Shown: positions 1 to 9,624, numbered from the stretch's first letter. The stretch is DNA of 59,475 nucleotides from an uncultured Marvinbryantia sp. (GCA_934408725.1 CAKRVB010000016.1:1-59475), one strand, 5' to 3'. Program-made: numbers and translations. Notes: a model not told the origin generated them from the sequence alone.

Positions 1-185
<185 letters not shown>

Positions 186-214
186 CTATATACATAACTG
201 TAATACTGAAAAAA

Positions 215-853
215 CTAATTTGCTACTTTTACCATGCTGTGTCTGACTACCTGATCCTTGTAAAGGTATCCCTTCTGGAACTCCTCTACTACCACATTCT
301 CACCGGCTTCCTCATCTTCCACATGCATCACTGCATTATGAAAATCCGGATTGAACTCTGTGCCTACTGCTTCGATCGGCTTTACATTCAGTTTATCCAT
401 GGTATCCATGAACTGTCTGTAAATTTTTTCCATTCCTTCTACGAATGGATCTGCCTTTGCCTCTTCCGGCACAGCTGCCAGACCGCGTTCAAAATTATCA
501 ATCACTGGAAGGATCTGCTCAATGACACTTTTAGCTCCCATCTCAAACATTCCTGCTTTTTCCTTTTCGGAACGCTTACGGAAGTTCTCGAATTCTGCCA
601 TCTGACGTTTTACTTTGTCTGTCAGTTCCTCAACCAGTTCTGCATTCTTATCTTTCTTTTCTTTTTTCCAGAACTTTTTGTCTTTCTTCTCTTCCTGTGC
701 TGTCTCTTCTTTTTCTTCTTTTACAGATTCAGCAGCTGCCTCTTCCACATTCTGATCTGTTTCTGTGTTCTGGCCGGTCTCTGTCTTATTGTCAGTAACC
801 TCTTCTGCAGCTTCTTCCATGTTCTTTTCCATGTTTTCTTCTGCCACTTTCAT
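215..853 (-). CDS. grpE: Nucleotide exchange factor GrpE
   Basis: GrpE drives ADP release from DnaK in the cytosolic Hsp70 cycle. From the ATG at 853 the protein is 212 aa. A long acidic, Glu/Lys-rich low-complexity N-terminus is followed by the coiled-coil segment containing MAEFENFRKRSEKEK, and then the conserved GrpE core (QILPVIDNFERGLA, GTEFNPDFHNAV, QKGYLYKDQVVRHSMVKV). An in-frame TTG at 898 would overlap hrcA, but the ATG at 853 has an AAAGGTGG Shine-Dalgarno just upstream, so I prefer it. It sits between hrcA and dnaK and should be HrcA-controlled. Only the length of the acidic N-terminal region is uncertain. Confidence 0.95.
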   Translation of the reverse strand: MKVAEENMEKNMEEAAEEVTDNKTETGQNTETDQNVEEAAAESVKEEKEETAQEEKKDKKFWKKEKKDKNAELVEELTDKVKRQMAEFENFRKRSEKEKAGMFEMGAKSVIEQILPVIDNFERGLAAVPEEAKADPFVEGMEKIYRQFMDTMDKLNVKPIEAVGTEFNPDFHNAVMHVEDEEAGENVVVEEFQKGYLYKDQVVRHSMVKVAN

Positions 854-884
854 CGACCACCTTTCTGTTCTATCCTTTTTGACT

Positions 885-1913
885 CTACTGCTCTTCAAAG
901 ACGTTGTCTAACTGGCTCTTCAAAGTTTTCAGCGAATCAACAACTTTTTCATAATCCATTCGTTTCGGTCCGATAATTCCTATCGTTCCCCTGATGCCGC
1001 TTCCCAATTCATAAGTTGCCGTCACTACACTGCAGTCCTTCATATTCTGAATCGGAGCTTCGTTTCCTATATAAACCTGAATTCCGGTATCGGACGTCTG
1101 AGCCATGCTTTCTGCCACCAGACTTGCCAGTTCTTTTTTTTCTTCAAAAGCACTGATCAGCTCGCTGGCCTTGGAACTGTCAGACAGTTCCGGATACTTG
1201 AAGATGTTTGTCGCGCCACTGGTGTAAATCTCCATCTCATCATCCATCTGTATGGTCTCTGCTACGGTATCCAGCACTTTGCTTACTACATCACTGTGGA
1301 TACCAGCCTGTTCCTTCAGCTTCGTGATCAGTCCAAGATTAATCTCTTCCATTGCCAGACCATTCAACGCTGTGTTTAACAGGATATTCAGTTTTAATAG
1401 CATCTCATTGTTCAGCCCATGTTCAAAATTCAGCATCTTGTTCTTCACAATATTGCCCTCGGCTACAACCACTGCCAGAAGCTGTGTCTCACTGATAATG
1501 GAAAGCTGTATAAACTTCAGCTTTGTTCTGTGATACTGTGGTGCTGAAATCATAGTTGCATAATTCGTATTATTCGCCAGGACCTTAACCACCTGCTTCA
1601 GTACAGATTCCATACGATCCTGCTTCTGAATCATCATGTTCTGCATCTCTTTGACTTCTTTGTCTTTCTGCTCCATCAGATAGTCCACATACATACGATA
1701 ACCCTGATCTGATGGAATTCTGCCTGCAGATGTATGAGGCTGTATAATCAGTCCCATCTCTTCCAGATCAGCCATCTCATTACGAATCGTTGCTGAACTC
1801 AGGTTTAAGTCTGCGTATTTTGAAATTGTTCTGGATCCAACCGGTTCACCGGTCTCCAGATAGGTTTTAATGATAGCATTAAAAATTTTCCATTTTCTAT
1901 CATCCAGACGCAT
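885..1913 (-). CDS. hrcA: Heat-inducible transcription repressor HrcA
   Basis: HrcA is the repressor that binds CIRCE operators and shuts off class I heat-shock genes when GroEL is free. The 342-aa protein has the N-terminal winged helix (MRLDDRKWKIFNAII, then LNLSSATIRNEMADLEEMGL and HTSAGRIPSDQGYRMYVD) followed by the GAF-like dimerisation half ending near GTIGIIGPKRMDYEKVVDSL. The start at 1913 was chosen because an AAGGAGG lies 7 nt upstream; an in-frame ATG two codons earlier sits too close to the Shine-Dalgarno. It is the first gene of hrcA-grpE-dnaK and is presumably autoregulated by the CIRCE immediately upstream. A second CIRCE in the window (htpG) extends its likely regulon. Confidence 0.97.
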   Translation of the reverse strand: MRLDDRKWKIFNAIIKTYLETGEPVGSRTISKYADLNLSSATIRNEMADLEEMGLIIQPHTSAGRIPSDQGYRMYVDYLMEQKDKEVKEMQNMMIQKQDRMESVLKQVVKVLANNTNYATMISAPQYHRTKLKFIQLSIISETQLLAVVVAEGNIVKNKMLNFEHGLNNEMLLKLNILLNTALNGLAMEEINLGLITKLKEQAGIHSDVVSKVLDTVAETIQMDDEMEIYTSGATNIFKYPELSDSSKASELISAFEEKKELASLVAESMAQTSDTGIQVYIGNEAPIQNMKDCSVVTATYELGSGIRGTIGIIGPKRMDYEKVVDSLKTLKSQLDNVFEEQ

Positions 1914-1933
1914 CCTCATTCCTCCTTTGGTTG

Positions 1934-1960
1934 TTAGCACTCATCACTATCGAGTGCTAA
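1934..1960. promoter_or_regulatory. CIRCE operator (HrcA binding site) of hrcA-grpE-dnaK
   Basis: A perfect inverted repeat TTAGCACTC-N9-GAGTGCTAA, the canonical CIRCE sequence, lies between the hrcA promoter and start codon, at about +7 to +33 of the transcript. This is the usual position for HrcA repression. Confidence 0.98.
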
Positions 1961-1973
1961 TTTCCATGACCTT

Positions 1974-2002
1974 AAGATATCACCTGTATTTCGAAATGTC
2001 AA
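1974..2002 (-). promoter_or_regulatory. sigmaA promoter of hrcA-grpE-dnaK
   Basis: On the minus strand TTGACA (complement of 1997-2002), a 17-bp spacer and TATCTT (complement of 1974-1979). The predicted start lies just upstream of the CIRCE. Confidence 0.85.
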
Positions 2003-2021
2003 TAGGCTTTTTTACTTTTAT

Positions 2022-2049
2022 TTGACTTTTTTTGGAAATATGCTAAACT
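2022..2049 (+). promoter_or_regulatory. Probable sigmaA promoter of the SGNH-hydrolase-like gene
   Basis: TTGACT (2022-2027), 16-bp spacer, TAAACT (2044-2049), about 58 bp before the ATG at 2107. It is divergent from the hrcA promoter. Confidence 0.6.
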
Positions 2050-2106
2050 TTGATTGCAGTATTGTATTTACTGTATATTTACAATTTCATAAGAAAGGAC
2101 TTTGTG

Positions 2107-2847
2107 ATGAAAATTCGAAATTATCTCACGATTCTGTTTGCCACTCTGGCCATCCTGTTCCTGCTTGGACTCGCCGGTTATTTAACCTATGAGAATGCCG
2201 ATGATTCCAATCCGGTAAAGCAGACGATTGCCAGTATTTTTCCTGGTCTGCCTTCTCTGTCTTCTTCAACAGAACAATCTACAGAGCCGGTTCGGACAGA
2301 ACAGACAGAAGCTACAAGCAGCACTTCTGCTGCCGAAACAGCCAGCACCGTTCCTGCTCATTCTCTTGTATTTGTAGGTGATTCCAGAACGGTCAGCATG
2401 GGAGAAGCCGTTCATGATTCCTGCACCTATCTCGGAAAAGAAGGGGAAGGTTATCAGTGGTTTGCAGATGACGGTATCTTTGAACTTCGAACGCTTCTGG
2501 AAAACGATCCTTCTCAGACCATTGTCTATAATCTGGGAGTCAATGATCCGGAAAACATGAATCTCTACATTGAACTGTATCAAAGTATTGCAAGAGAATT
2601 CACGGATACACCATTTTATTATTTATCTGTTAATCCTCTTTCCGATGATGCACAGTGTAATACCACCAATGATATGATTCAGGAATTCAATCAGGCATTA
2701 AAGACTGCTTTTCCAGACCACTACCTGGACTGCTATGATTACCTGATGGAACAGGGTTACGATACCGTAGACGGACTTCATTATACAGAAGCTACTTCGA
2801 ATCTTATACATAACTACGTAGTCGAACAGGTTCTGGCAAACGCATAA
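2107..2847 (+). CDS. Membrane-anchored or exported SGNH/GDSL-hydrolase-like protein
   Basis: The 246-aa protein starts with an uncleaved-signal or lipid-free anchor (MKIRNYLTILFATLAILFLL), then a Ser/Thr/Glu-rich linker (residues about 45-80), then an SGNH-like domain. Block I is FVGDSRTVSMGEA with the GDS nucleophile; NLGVNDPENMNLY fits the block III Asn, and DGLHYTEA gives the C-terminal Asp-x-x-His. This fits an extracytoplasmic esterase or acyl-/acetyl-hydrolase acting on envelope glycans, but the substrate cannot be read. The ATG at 2107 has a GAAAGGA Shine-Dalgarno; the longer open frame to 2050 has none. It stands alone on the plus strand, interrupting the conserved hemW-hrcA neighbourhood together with the CHAP gene. 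Confidence 0.75.
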   Translation: MKIRNYLTILFATLAILFLLGLAGYLTYENADDSNPVKQTIASIFPGLPSLSSSTEQSTEPVRTEQTEATSSTSAAETASTVPAHSLVFVGDSRTVSMGEAVHDSCTYLGKEGEGYQWFADDGIFELRTLLENDPSQTIVYNLGVNDPENMNLYIELYQSIAREFTDTPFYYLSVNPLSDDAQCNTTNDMIQEFNQALKTAFPDHYLDCYDYLMEQGYDTVDGLHYTEATSNLIHNYVVEQVLANA

Positions 2848-2893
2848 GAGAACAAAAAAAGAATCCTTAAAATGGATTCTTTTTTTGTTCTCT
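2847..2893. terminator. Bidirectional rho-independent terminator
   Basis: Perfect 20-bp inverted repeat (arms 2847-2866 and 2874-2893) with a 7-nt loop. The arms contain A7 and T7 runs, so it can terminate both the plus-strand SGNH gene and the convergent CHAP gene. Confidence 0.9.
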
Positions 2894-2908
2894 TTTTCTT
2901 CCATTAAA

Positions 2909-4246
2909 TTAAATCAGATAAATATATCCCAGCAGCTGTCTTCCACCTGCCCAATTGTAAATACTCTGATACTTGAACACAATATTGGACCGGTCTGCTG
3001 CAGGAACGGTTGTTCCAAATGCGTATCCTGATTCAGATACATATGGCACACCATTGACAATATCTTCTACGACTGCAATATGTGCATCTCCGCTTGCTCC
3101 GTAATTAAAAATTGCCAGAGCTCCAATCTTCGGTGAGGTGCCATAGCTAAATACCCTTTTCGTTGCGTTGGTATTATAAATACCTACCGGATCGCCTCCA
3201 AAGATCTGCTGTACTCTCGAGATATTACCGCCTGCGCTGGCTACGATCTCCATAGCACGTCCGCATGCATACCAGGTGCAGTTACCTAATACATAATAAT
3301 TTGCGTAATACTTCTTACCTGTCGGTGCCAGACTGTTGTACTTGTAGTAAATATTGTAAGAAGAATTGTAATAATACGGATTCGATACCGCCGGTCTTCC
3401 GGTTCTTGCTTTGTATCCGGATGGCTTTGTCACGATACCTGAATAATCCAGCCTCTCAGAATTACCTGCTGTATTATTGCTTCCTGTTGAACCAGGAGAT
3501 ACATTATTGCTTCCGGCATTTACAGTAAGTGATCTCTTGATCAATACCACATTGTTTTTCTCTGAATCTATTGCATTAATCTGAAATGTGTATGTACCTG
3601 CTGTCAGTGCATCAAACTTCATGGCACTGTCAATCGCACTGTTCTTCAGAGAATATTTCTTGCTGTTCGGCTTGGACACCTTAGAGTATACAACCTGATT
3701 ACTGCTGTTCAGAATCTTAGCTGTAATTTTCTTCATCTTATACCTGGAAGTGATTGTTCCACTCAGGGAATAAGACTGTCCTGCATTCAGTGTAAAATCA
3801 CCTGATGGCACCGGATTGGAGATCTGTATCATTCCACTTTCTGTGCCTGTTGTTCCGCTTACCGTAAACTTGCGGTTCGCAATTCTCTTTTTCTTTCCCT
3901 TTGCATTGTAAACACAAATACGATAATAATACTTTCCTGCCGCCAATCTGTCAAAAGCCAGATGTGAATCGGCCTTTTTCAGATTATAAGTCTTCGCATT
4001 CACTCTTGCATCGTATCTCTGAAGACACTTCTTACCATTCGAATTATAAATCGTGCAACTGATCTTTGTCATCTTCTCATTGGCCTTCAACGTTCCCTTC
4101 ATCTGAAAGGTGGCACCCTTTTTGATGGTTGATGGCAATGAAAGACCTGATTTCGTAACCTTAAATGCTGCCTGTGCACTCACCGGCACTGCCATGATCA
4201 GTAATGCCATAAGCAGCATCATGATTACTTTTTTTGTTTTCTTCAT
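2909..4246 (-). CDS. Secreted CHAP-domain cell-wall hydrolase with Ig-like repeats
   Basis: The 445-aa protein has a Sec signal peptide (MKKTKKVIMMLLMALLIMA, then VPVSAQA). Two related beta-sandwich-like repeats follow (residues about 30-130 and 140-240), each ending with an AGKYYYRI/AGTYTFQI strand. After a Ser/Asn/Gly linker comes a C-terminal CHAP domain (about 310-445). The CHAP catalytic Cys is in GNCTWYACGRAME and the His in SGDAHIAVVEDI, as expected for an N-acetylmuramoyl-L-alanine amidase or endopeptidase. The repeats probably serve as wall-binding or spacer modules. GGGAGG precedes the ATG, and the gene has its own sigmaA promoter. Amidase versus endopeptidase cannot be distinguished here. 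Confidence 0.85.
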   Translation of the reverse strand: MKKTKKVIMMLLMALLIMAVPVSAQAAFKVTKSGLSLPSTIKKGATFQMKGTLKANEKMTKISCTIYNSNGKKCLQRYDARVNAKTYNLKKADSHLAFDRLAAGKYYYRICVYNAKGKKKRIANRKFTVSGTTGTESGMIQISNPVPSGDFTLNAGQSYSLSGTITSRYKMKKITAKILNSSNQVVYSKVSKPNSKKYSLKNSAIDSAMKFDALTAGTYTFQINAIDSEKNNVVLIKRSLTVNAGSNNVSPGSTGSNNTAGNSERLDYSGIVTKPSGYKARTGRPAVSNPYYYNSSYNIYYKYNSLAPTGKKYYANYYVLGNCTWYACGRAMEIVASAGGNISRVQQIFGGDPVGIYNTNATKRVFSYGTSPKIGALAIFNYGASGDAHIAVVEDIVNGVPYVSESGYAFGTTVPAADRSNIVFKYQSIYNWAGGRQLLGYIYLI

Positions 4247-4328
4247 ACTTCCTCCCTTTCCATTATCTGGTACGTTATGAAGTAAGAATTCGCATATTTA
4301 TTACCATTTCTTTGCAAATCCTGCAAAC

Positions 4329-4357
4329 AGTATACTATATTGCTCTATTCAATGCAA
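4329..4357 (-). promoter_or_regulatory. sigmaA promoter of the CHAP-domain gene
   Basis: Minus strand TTGCAT (complement of 4352-4357), 17-bp spacer, TATACT (complement of 4329-4334), about 80 bp before the start codon. It lies in the AT-rich gap after hemW. Confidence 0.75.
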
Positions 4358-4402
4358 TATCTTTCAATAGTTTTTTAATATTTTTGTAAAAAACTCCCAA
4401 AT

Positions 4403-5566
4403 TTATTCACGGATCAGAAAGTCAGACAGAATCACATTGCTGACAGAAATCCCTCTTTCTGTCAGCCTGATTCCATGTTTATCTGCTTCCATCAGCCCCA
4501 TTTTTACATACTTTCGGATTGTTTCTCCATAAATATCTGTCAGATGTTTTCCATATTTCTGATAAAACTTTTCTCCAGATACTCCTTCCATCATTCGAAG
4601 TCCCAGAATCACAGTCTCCTCCATCTCGTTTTCTCTGGTCAGCGCCTCCACTATCTCTGGCTGCCATTCTCCATTCAAATAACTTTCCAGAAACTCTGTA
4701 TTTCGGTAGCGGCATTTCTGCAGCAGGGACGATGCGCCCAGGCCAAACCCTTTATACTCAATCCCTTTCCAATAGCCACAGTTATGCCGGCATTCTTTTC
4801 CCATTTTTGCGTAATTTGATATTTCATATCTGTGATAGCCGTGCGCCGCTAATATTCTTCCTGTATCTTCGTACATCTCCCTTTCCTCCTCTTCAGAAGG
4901 AAGAAGAGATTGTGGTTCATCTTCCTGCCTGCGCTGATCCGCTTCTCCGTAGATCTGATAAAAAGGCGTTCCTTCTTCAATGATCAGACTATAAGCAGAA
5001 ATGTGCTCAGGCTGCAGGGCAAGCACTTTTTCCAGGGTTCTGCGCCACCCGGCCGGAGTCTGTCCTGGAAGTGCAGACATCAGATCCACATTGATATTCT
5101 CGAATCCAGCCTTCCTGGCCAGTCTGTAACTTTTCAGGAATTCTTCCCAGCTGTGAATTCTTCCCAGCGTCTTCAGCTCCCGGTTATCTGCAGACTGCAG
5201 GCCAAAGCTGATCCGGTTAATTCCAGACGACAGAAAAGTTTGCAGGTCAGCTTCATCCACGGTTCCAGGATTACACTCTATGGTGATCTCTTCCGGAGCC
5301 GGAAAGCCCGGATCTCTTTTTTCCTGAATAGTCTCCAGAATTCTGCTTATCTCCCGGGCCGGCAATATGGTTGGCGTTCCCCCGCCTATGAATATTGTAG
5401 AGATGGGACGGTTTACAAAGCCGTCCCATCCTTTTATCTCTTCACACAAGGCCTGTACATATGCATCCTGCACTTCTTTATCCTTTGCAAACGATAAGAA
5501 ATCACAATATCTGCATTTTCTTACGCAAAAGGGAATGTGAAGATACAGTTCCAGTTCTTTCTGCAT
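4403..5566 (-). CDS. hemW: Radical-SAM haem chaperone HemW (HemN-like)
   Basis: 387-aa radical SAM protein whose N-terminus (LYLHIPFCVRKCRYCDFLSF) carries the CxxxCxxC iron-sulfur motif with the extra YC typical of this family. IFIGGGTPTIL and RISFGLQSADNRELK follow, and a HemN C-terminal domain closes it (about 300-387). Length and gene position after lepA identify HemW, now regarded as a haem chaperone, rather than a true coproporphyrinogen oxidase. The ATG follows lepA by 9 bp and its Shine-Dalgarno GGAG overlaps the lepA stop, so translation is probably coupled. No late haem gene is visible in the window, so its partner here is unknown. Confidence 0.92.
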   Translation of the reverse strand: MQKELELYLHIPFCVRKCRYCDFLSFAKDKEVQDAYVQALCEEIKGWDGFVNRPISTIFIGGGTPTILPAREISRILETIQEKRDPGFPAPEEITIECNPGTVDEADLQTFLSSGINRISFGLQSADNRELKTLGRIHSWEEFLKSYRLARKAGFENINVDLMSALPGQTPAGWRRTLEKVLALQPEHISAYSLIIEEGTPFYQIYGEADQRRQEDEPQSLLPSEEEEREMYEDTGRILAAHGYHRYEISNYAKMGKECRHNCGYWKGIEYKGFGLGASSLLQKCRYRNTEFLESYLNGEWQPEIVEALTRENEMEETVILGLRMMEGVSGEKFYQKYGKHLTDIYGETIRKYVKMGLMEADKHGIRLTERGISVSNVILSDFLIRE

Positions 5567-5575
5567 GGCATACTC

Positions 5576-7390
5576 CTAATTGTCATCAAGTTTTAGTACA
5601 CTCATAAACGCCTTCTGTGGAATCTCTACATTTCCCACCTGACGCATACGCTTCTTACCTTCCTTCTGTTTTTCCAGAAGCTTTTTCTTACGAGAGATAT
5701 CACCACCATAGCACTTTGCAAGTACATCCTTACGCATGGCCTTCACAGTCTCTCTGGCAATGATCTTACTGCCAATTGCTGCCTGAATCGGAATCTCGAA
5801 CAACTGTCTCGGGATCTCCTCTTTCAGTTTCTCGCACATCTTCCTTCCACGCTCATATGCTGTCTCTGCATGCACAATGAAAGAAAGTGCATCTACTTCC
5901 TCACGGTTTACCAGAATATCCAGTTTCACCAGTTCCGATCTCTGGTATCCCTTCATTTCATAATCAAAAGAAGCATAGCCTCTGGAACGGGACTTCAGTG
6001 CATCAAAGAAGTCATAAATAATCTCATTCAATGGCAGTTCATATTTCAGAAGAGCTCTTGTCTCCTCCATATATTCCATACCAAGATAATTTCCCCTGCG
6101 TTCTTCGCACAGCTGCATAATAGAACCGATGTACTCTGTCGTCACCATAATCTCCGCCCCAACAATCGGTTCTTCCATATATTCGATCTCGGATGCATCT
6201 GGAAGATTAGATGGATTGGTCAGATCAATGACTTCTCCATTGGTCTTATGCACTTTATAGATAACACTCGGAGCTGTGGTGACCAGATCCAGATTATACT
6301 CTCTCTCCAGTCGTTCCTGAATAATCTCCAGATGGAGCAGTCCAAGGAACCCACAACGGAAACCAAATCCCAGTGCCAGTGATGTCTCCGGTTCAAACTG
6401 CAGCGCCGCATCATTCAGCTGAAGCTTCTCCAGCGCATCTCGCAGATCCGGATACTTTGCTCCATCTGCAGGGTACATTCCACAATATACCATCGGGTTT
6501 ACCTTTTTGTAACCCGGAAGTGGCTCTGCACACGGAAACTGTGCATTGGTAACCGTATCACCCACACGGGTGTCTTTGACGTTCTTCAGACTGGCGGTAA
6601 TATATCCTACCATACCTGCGCTGAGCTCGTCGCATGGAATAAACTGTCCTGGTCCAAAATATCCTACTTCAACCACGTCAGCTTCTGCACCGGTAGCCAT
6701 CATGCGAATCGGTGTTCCCCGGCGTACACTTCCTTCTTTGATACGACAGAAAATAATAACGCCTTTATAAGAGTCATACACAGAATCAAAGATCAATGCC
6801 TGAAGCGGTGCTTTCGGATCTCCCTTCGGTGCCGGAATCTTGGTGACAATCTGCTCCAGTACCTGATCGACATTCAGTCCTGTCTTAGCAGAAATCTGTG
6901 GCGCATCCTGCGCTTCTATACCTATCACATCTTCTATTTCATTGATCACACGCTCTGGATCTGCACTTGGAAGGTCGATTTTATTTATAACAGGCATCAC
7001 ATCCAGATCGTGATCCAATGCCAGATAAACGTTAGCTAACGTCTGTGCTTCTATTCCCTGCGCCGCATCGACTACCAGAATGGCACCATCACAGGCTGCC
7101 AGACTTCTGGATACCTCATAATTAAAATCCACATGTCCCGGAGTGTCAATCAGATTGAAGATATATTCTTCTCCATCCTTTGCTTTATAGATAATTCGAA
7201 CGGTCTGTGCCTTAATCGTGATACCACGTTCCCGTTCAAGATCCATATTATCCAGAACCTGTGCCTGCATCTCACGGCTGGTCAAAAGCCCTGTCATCTC
7301 TATAATCCGGTCTGCCAGTGTCGACTTTCCGTGGTCAATATGTGCGATAATACAAAAATTTCTGATTTTATTCTGATCAATTGCTGCCAA
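5576..7390 (-). CDS. lepA: Elongation factor 4 (LepA), back-translocating GTPase
   Basis: Ribosome-associated GTPase of 604 aa with intact motifs: G1 AHIDHGKST, switch [11 protein letters not shown]3 DTPGHVDF, G4 NKIDLPSA. The LepA-specific C-terminal domain ends [20 protein letters not shown] followed by [14 protein letters not shown]. The start is placed at a TTG (complement of 7388-7390): an AGGAGG lies 8 nt upstream of it, whereas that same Shine-Dalgarno falls inside the coding frame if the ATG at 7417 is used. It lies between spoIIP and hemW, the conserved Firmicutes order, and probably shares their transcript in vegetative cells. Confidence 0.95.
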   Translation of the reverse strand: MAAIDQNKIRNFCIIAHIDHGKSTLADRIIEMTGLLTSREMQAQVLDNMDLERERGITIKAQTVRIIYKAKDGEEYIFNLIDTPGHVDFNYEVSRSLAACDGAILVVDAAQGIEAQTLANVYLALDHDLDVMPVINKIDLPSADPERVINEIEDVIGIEAQDAPQISAKTGLNVDQVLEQIVTKIPAPKGDPKAPLQALIFDSVYDSYKGVIIFCRIKEGSVRRGTPIRMMATGAEADVVEVGYFGPGQFIPCDELSAGMVGYITASLKNVKDTRVGDTVTNAQFPCAEPLPGYKKVNPMVYCGMYPADGAKYPDLRDALEKLQLNDAALQFEPETSLALGFGFRCGFLGLLHLEIIQERLEREYNLDLVTTAPSVIYKVHKTNGEVIDLTNPSNLPDASEIEYMEEPIVGAEIMVTTEYIGSIMQLCEERRGNYLGMEYMEETRALLKYELPLNEIIYDFFDALKSRSRGYASFDYEMKGYQRSELVKLDILVNREEVDALSFIVHAETAYERGRKMCEKLKEEIPRQLFEIPIQAAIGSKIIARETVKAMRKDVLAKCYGGDISRKKKLLEKQKEGKKRMRQVGNVEIPQKAFMSVLKLDDN

Positions 7391-7461
7391 TAGTATTTCC
7401 TCCTGTTCAAGAGGCATTTTAGCACATGATTTCCCGCTTTGTCTATACCCGAATCTTAAGC

Positions 7462-8616
7462 TTACCGTCCTTTTAATTCTGCATCCAGGATCCCTGCAAA
7501 AACTTCCATGGCATTTTTCTCTTCCTCCAGAGTATTGAGCTGGGTGCCAGCTTCCAAAAGCATACTTCGCGGCCGATAGTGCAGATTAAAACGGTATGCC
7601 ATCAGGTAGATATTACGCATCAGACCTGGAGCCGTAATTTCTGCCCTTTCCTGAATCTGAAGAGCAAACGCCATATTTTCTTTTATGTACGGATTAGGCA
7701 GATAAGAAATATCCTGCTGATCTGCCGTGCGGCTCATTCCGAGAATAAACATCAGATTGGCGGTTGGTTTACCATTTTCCTGTACCACAAACTTTTTTCC
7801 GTCTACGCCATCCCGATGCAGATCTATAATCACCTGGATCTGGGGATACTGTGAAAGCCACTGTTCTACAGCTGCTCCGGAATAATCATAAGCCACATTG
7901 CGATCCAGCACCCCATCCACCAGATCATAAACTCCCCGGTCATGAATCACCTGATACCCGTAAGTCTCTGTCAGCAGCTTTGCAAGATAATCTCCTACGC
8001 CAACAATCGTAGTGGTATCATCACCCTCCACAGTATCTATAAATCCTTCCTGTGAATGACTGTGATAGATCAGAATCTGTGGACCTTCTTTCTCGGTATC
8101 CAGTGTAAGATCCAGATCCAGAAGGCTGTTATTCAGCCGGCTGCTGTCAATGGTGGTTGCTGCATCCATAGAAAAATATCGGTTCAGAAGTGTTTCAAAC
8201 TCAGCTTCCTGGTCTCCTTCTGTTCTTTCTTCCATCCATTGCTTCAGATCCAGGGGCTTTTTCTCTTCTTCTGCCCTTGCCTCCGCAGCCAGAATTAACT
8301 CGTATTCTTCTTCCCGCCCTTCCTGTTTCTGTTCCCTTTCTGCCCAGAAACCGGCAGGATACAACGATCTGCCGATACTGTCTGCCAGATCTTGTTCCGG
8401 CGAAGCTTCCAGATCATCTTCCTGATAAGAAATCACCGGAATATAAATCTGCATTCCTGCTGTTTCCAGCTTTCGGTACAGGGCAGATAAGACAGGCGAA
8501 TCCTGAAACATCCCATTCTCCCCTGCAATTGTGACTGTCCTTACCAAAATATATCCGCCTAGCAGGATCACACTGATCGTCAGTACGCCGCGGATTAGCC
8601 TGTCCAATAACCGCAT
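7462..8616 (-). CDS. spoIIP: Stage II sporulation protein P, peptidoglycan amidase/endopeptidase
   Basis: SpoIIP works with SpoIID and SpoIIM to thin septal peptidoglycan and drive engulfment in the mother cell. The 384-aa product has an N-terminal membrane segment ([16 protein letters not shown]), a variable charged stretch, and a C-terminal amidase domain. Diagnostic residues are [12 protein letters not shown] (metal His), [10 protein letters not shown] (Asp-x-His-Arg-Asp) and [17 protein letters not shown] (Glu motif). The start at 8616 has AGAGGTGG in front of it; an upstream GTG at 8625 lies inside that Shine-Dalgarno. It is directly downstream of gpr, as in other endospore formers, and has its own sigmaE-like promoter in the 55-bp gap. 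spoIID is also in this window. Confidence 0.93.
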   Translation of the reverse strand: MRLLDRLIRGVLTISVILLGGYILVRTVTIAGENGMFQDSPVLSALYRKLETAGMQIYIPVISYQEDDLEASPEQDLADSIGRSLYPAGFWAEREQKQEGREEEYELILAAEARAEEEKKPLDLKQWMEERTEGDQEAEFETLLNRYFSMDAATTIDSSRLNNSLLDLDLTLDTEKEGPQILIYHSHSQEGFIDTVEGDDTTTIVGVGDYLAKLLTETYGYQVIHDRGVYDLVDGVLDRNVAYDYSGAAVEQWLSQYPQIQVIIDLHRDGVDGKKFVVQENGKPTANLMFILGMSRTADQQDISYLPNPYIKENMAFALQIQERAEITAPGLMRNIYLMAYRFNLHYRPRSMLLEAGTQLNTLEEEKNAMEVFAGILDAELKGR

Positions 8617-8635
8617 TTTTTCCACCTCTGTACTA

Positions 8636-8663
8636 TACTTATGTCGTTTTTTTCTTTTTATGA
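8636..8663 (-). promoter_or_regulatory. sigmaE-like promoter of spoIIP
   Basis: Minus strand TCATAAA (complement of 8657-8663), 13-bp spacer, CATAAGTA (complement of 8636-8643). Both boxes and the spacing resemble the mother-cell sigmaE consensus, and they almost duplicate the spoIID promoter at 58235-58262. Confidence 0.6.
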
Positions 8664-8671
8664 ATGTTTTT

Positions 8672-9553
8672 TCAGGAAAATGCCATATTCAGTCCTTCAG
8701 ATATGGTGTAGCTAATCCGTTTTACTGTTTCGTCAATATCCTTTGGGGTTACAAACATCGTATGAAGCCCAGGAGAAATCGTTTCCCGGAACAGCTGCAT
8801 CTGCTCCCCCTCCAGCCCCGTCTGTTCCAACGCATCACAGACAATCGTAGCGGCGTCTACTACCGTCGGTACACCTATGGCAATCACCGGCACGCCTACT
8901 GTATCCTGATTGATTTTGCACCGGTTATTTCCCACTCCGGATCCCGGATGAATCCCGGCATCAGAGATCTGAATGGTCCGATTCAGTCGTTTGATGCTCC
9001 TTGCAGCCAGTGCATCAATGACCACCACCGTATCTGGCTGTGTCTGACTGATCACACCCTTCAGGATCTCCAGAGTCTCCATTCCAGTCTGAGCCATCAC
9101 TCCTGGAATCAATGCACTTACCTGTGTAGAAGTACTCTCCAGAAGGCCAAATTCTTTTGCCAGATGCCTGGTAATCTTCAGATTATCAATTACAGATGGC
9201 CCCAGTGCATCCGGTGTGACATTGCGGTTTCCCAGCCCCACCAGCAATACAGATCCTTTTTGTCTTTTTCGCATCCTTTTGATCTTCTCTGCAAGAAAGA
9301 TTGAAATCTCCCGGTGATAATCTTCATCCTCATCCATCATCTCGGGTACTTCCATAGTAATATAGCAGCCCACCGGCTTTCCGATGGCTTTGGCACTGTT
9401 TTCTGTTTCAATGCTTACCGTAGTAGTGTAGATCCGGTGTTCATCGTCCCGTTCCTCTCTGACATGAATTCCTGCCAGTTCTTCTTTCCCTTTTTCCAGA
9501 TTCTCTTTTGCCTCCAGAGCCAGATCCGTACGTATCTCAAAATAACCACGCAT
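8672..9553 (-). CDS. gpr: Germination protease GPR (SASP-degrading)
   Basis: GPR is made as a zymogen in the forespore and degrades small acid-soluble spore proteins during germination. The 293-aa product begins MRGYFEIRTDLALEAKENL, which contains the family IRTDLALEA motif. It continues with SVLLVGLGNRNVTPDALGPS, VSALIPGVMAQTGMETLEI, VVVIDALAARS and HPGSGVGNNR, all GPR hallmarks. The frame extends upstream to 9631 but those residues are Lys-rich and lack homology, so the ATG at 9553 is preferred even though its Shine-Dalgarno is weak. A GGAAAAATT at the complement of 9606-9614 resembles a sigmaF -10 box, without a convincing -35. A likely substrate SASP is encoded at 11190. Confidence 0.94.
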   Translation of the reverse strand: MRGYFEIRTDLALEAKENLEKGKEELAGIHVREERDDEHRIYTTTVSIETENSAKAIGKPVGCYITMEVPEMMDEDEDYHREISIFLAEKIKRMRKRQKGSVLLVGLGNRNVTPDALGPSVIDNLKITRHLAKEFGLLESTSTQVSALIPGVMAQTGMETLEILKGVISQTQPDTVVVIDALAARSIKRLNRTIQISDAGIHPGSGVGNNRCKINQDTVGVPVIAIGVPTVVDAATIVCDALEQTGLEGEQMQLFRETISPGLHTMFVTPKDIDETVKRISYTISEGLNMAFS

Positions 9554-9624
9554 ATTTTTTCTCGCTTTCTTTTTAATTTTTACTTCTTTTCTGCTATTTT
9601 TCTCAAATTTTTCCGAAATATGTA

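Noticed and set aside
239..976. 245-codon plus-strand open frame opposite grpE
   Set aside because: A shadow of the Glu/Lys-rich GrpE codons, giving an artificial Phe/Leu/Cys-rich translation that mimics a membrane protein.
4403..5566. Reading this gene as a true oxygen-independent coproporphyrinogen oxidase (HemN)
   Set aside because: Its length, the lepA neighbourhood and the HemW-type N-terminus favour the haem chaperone HemW.
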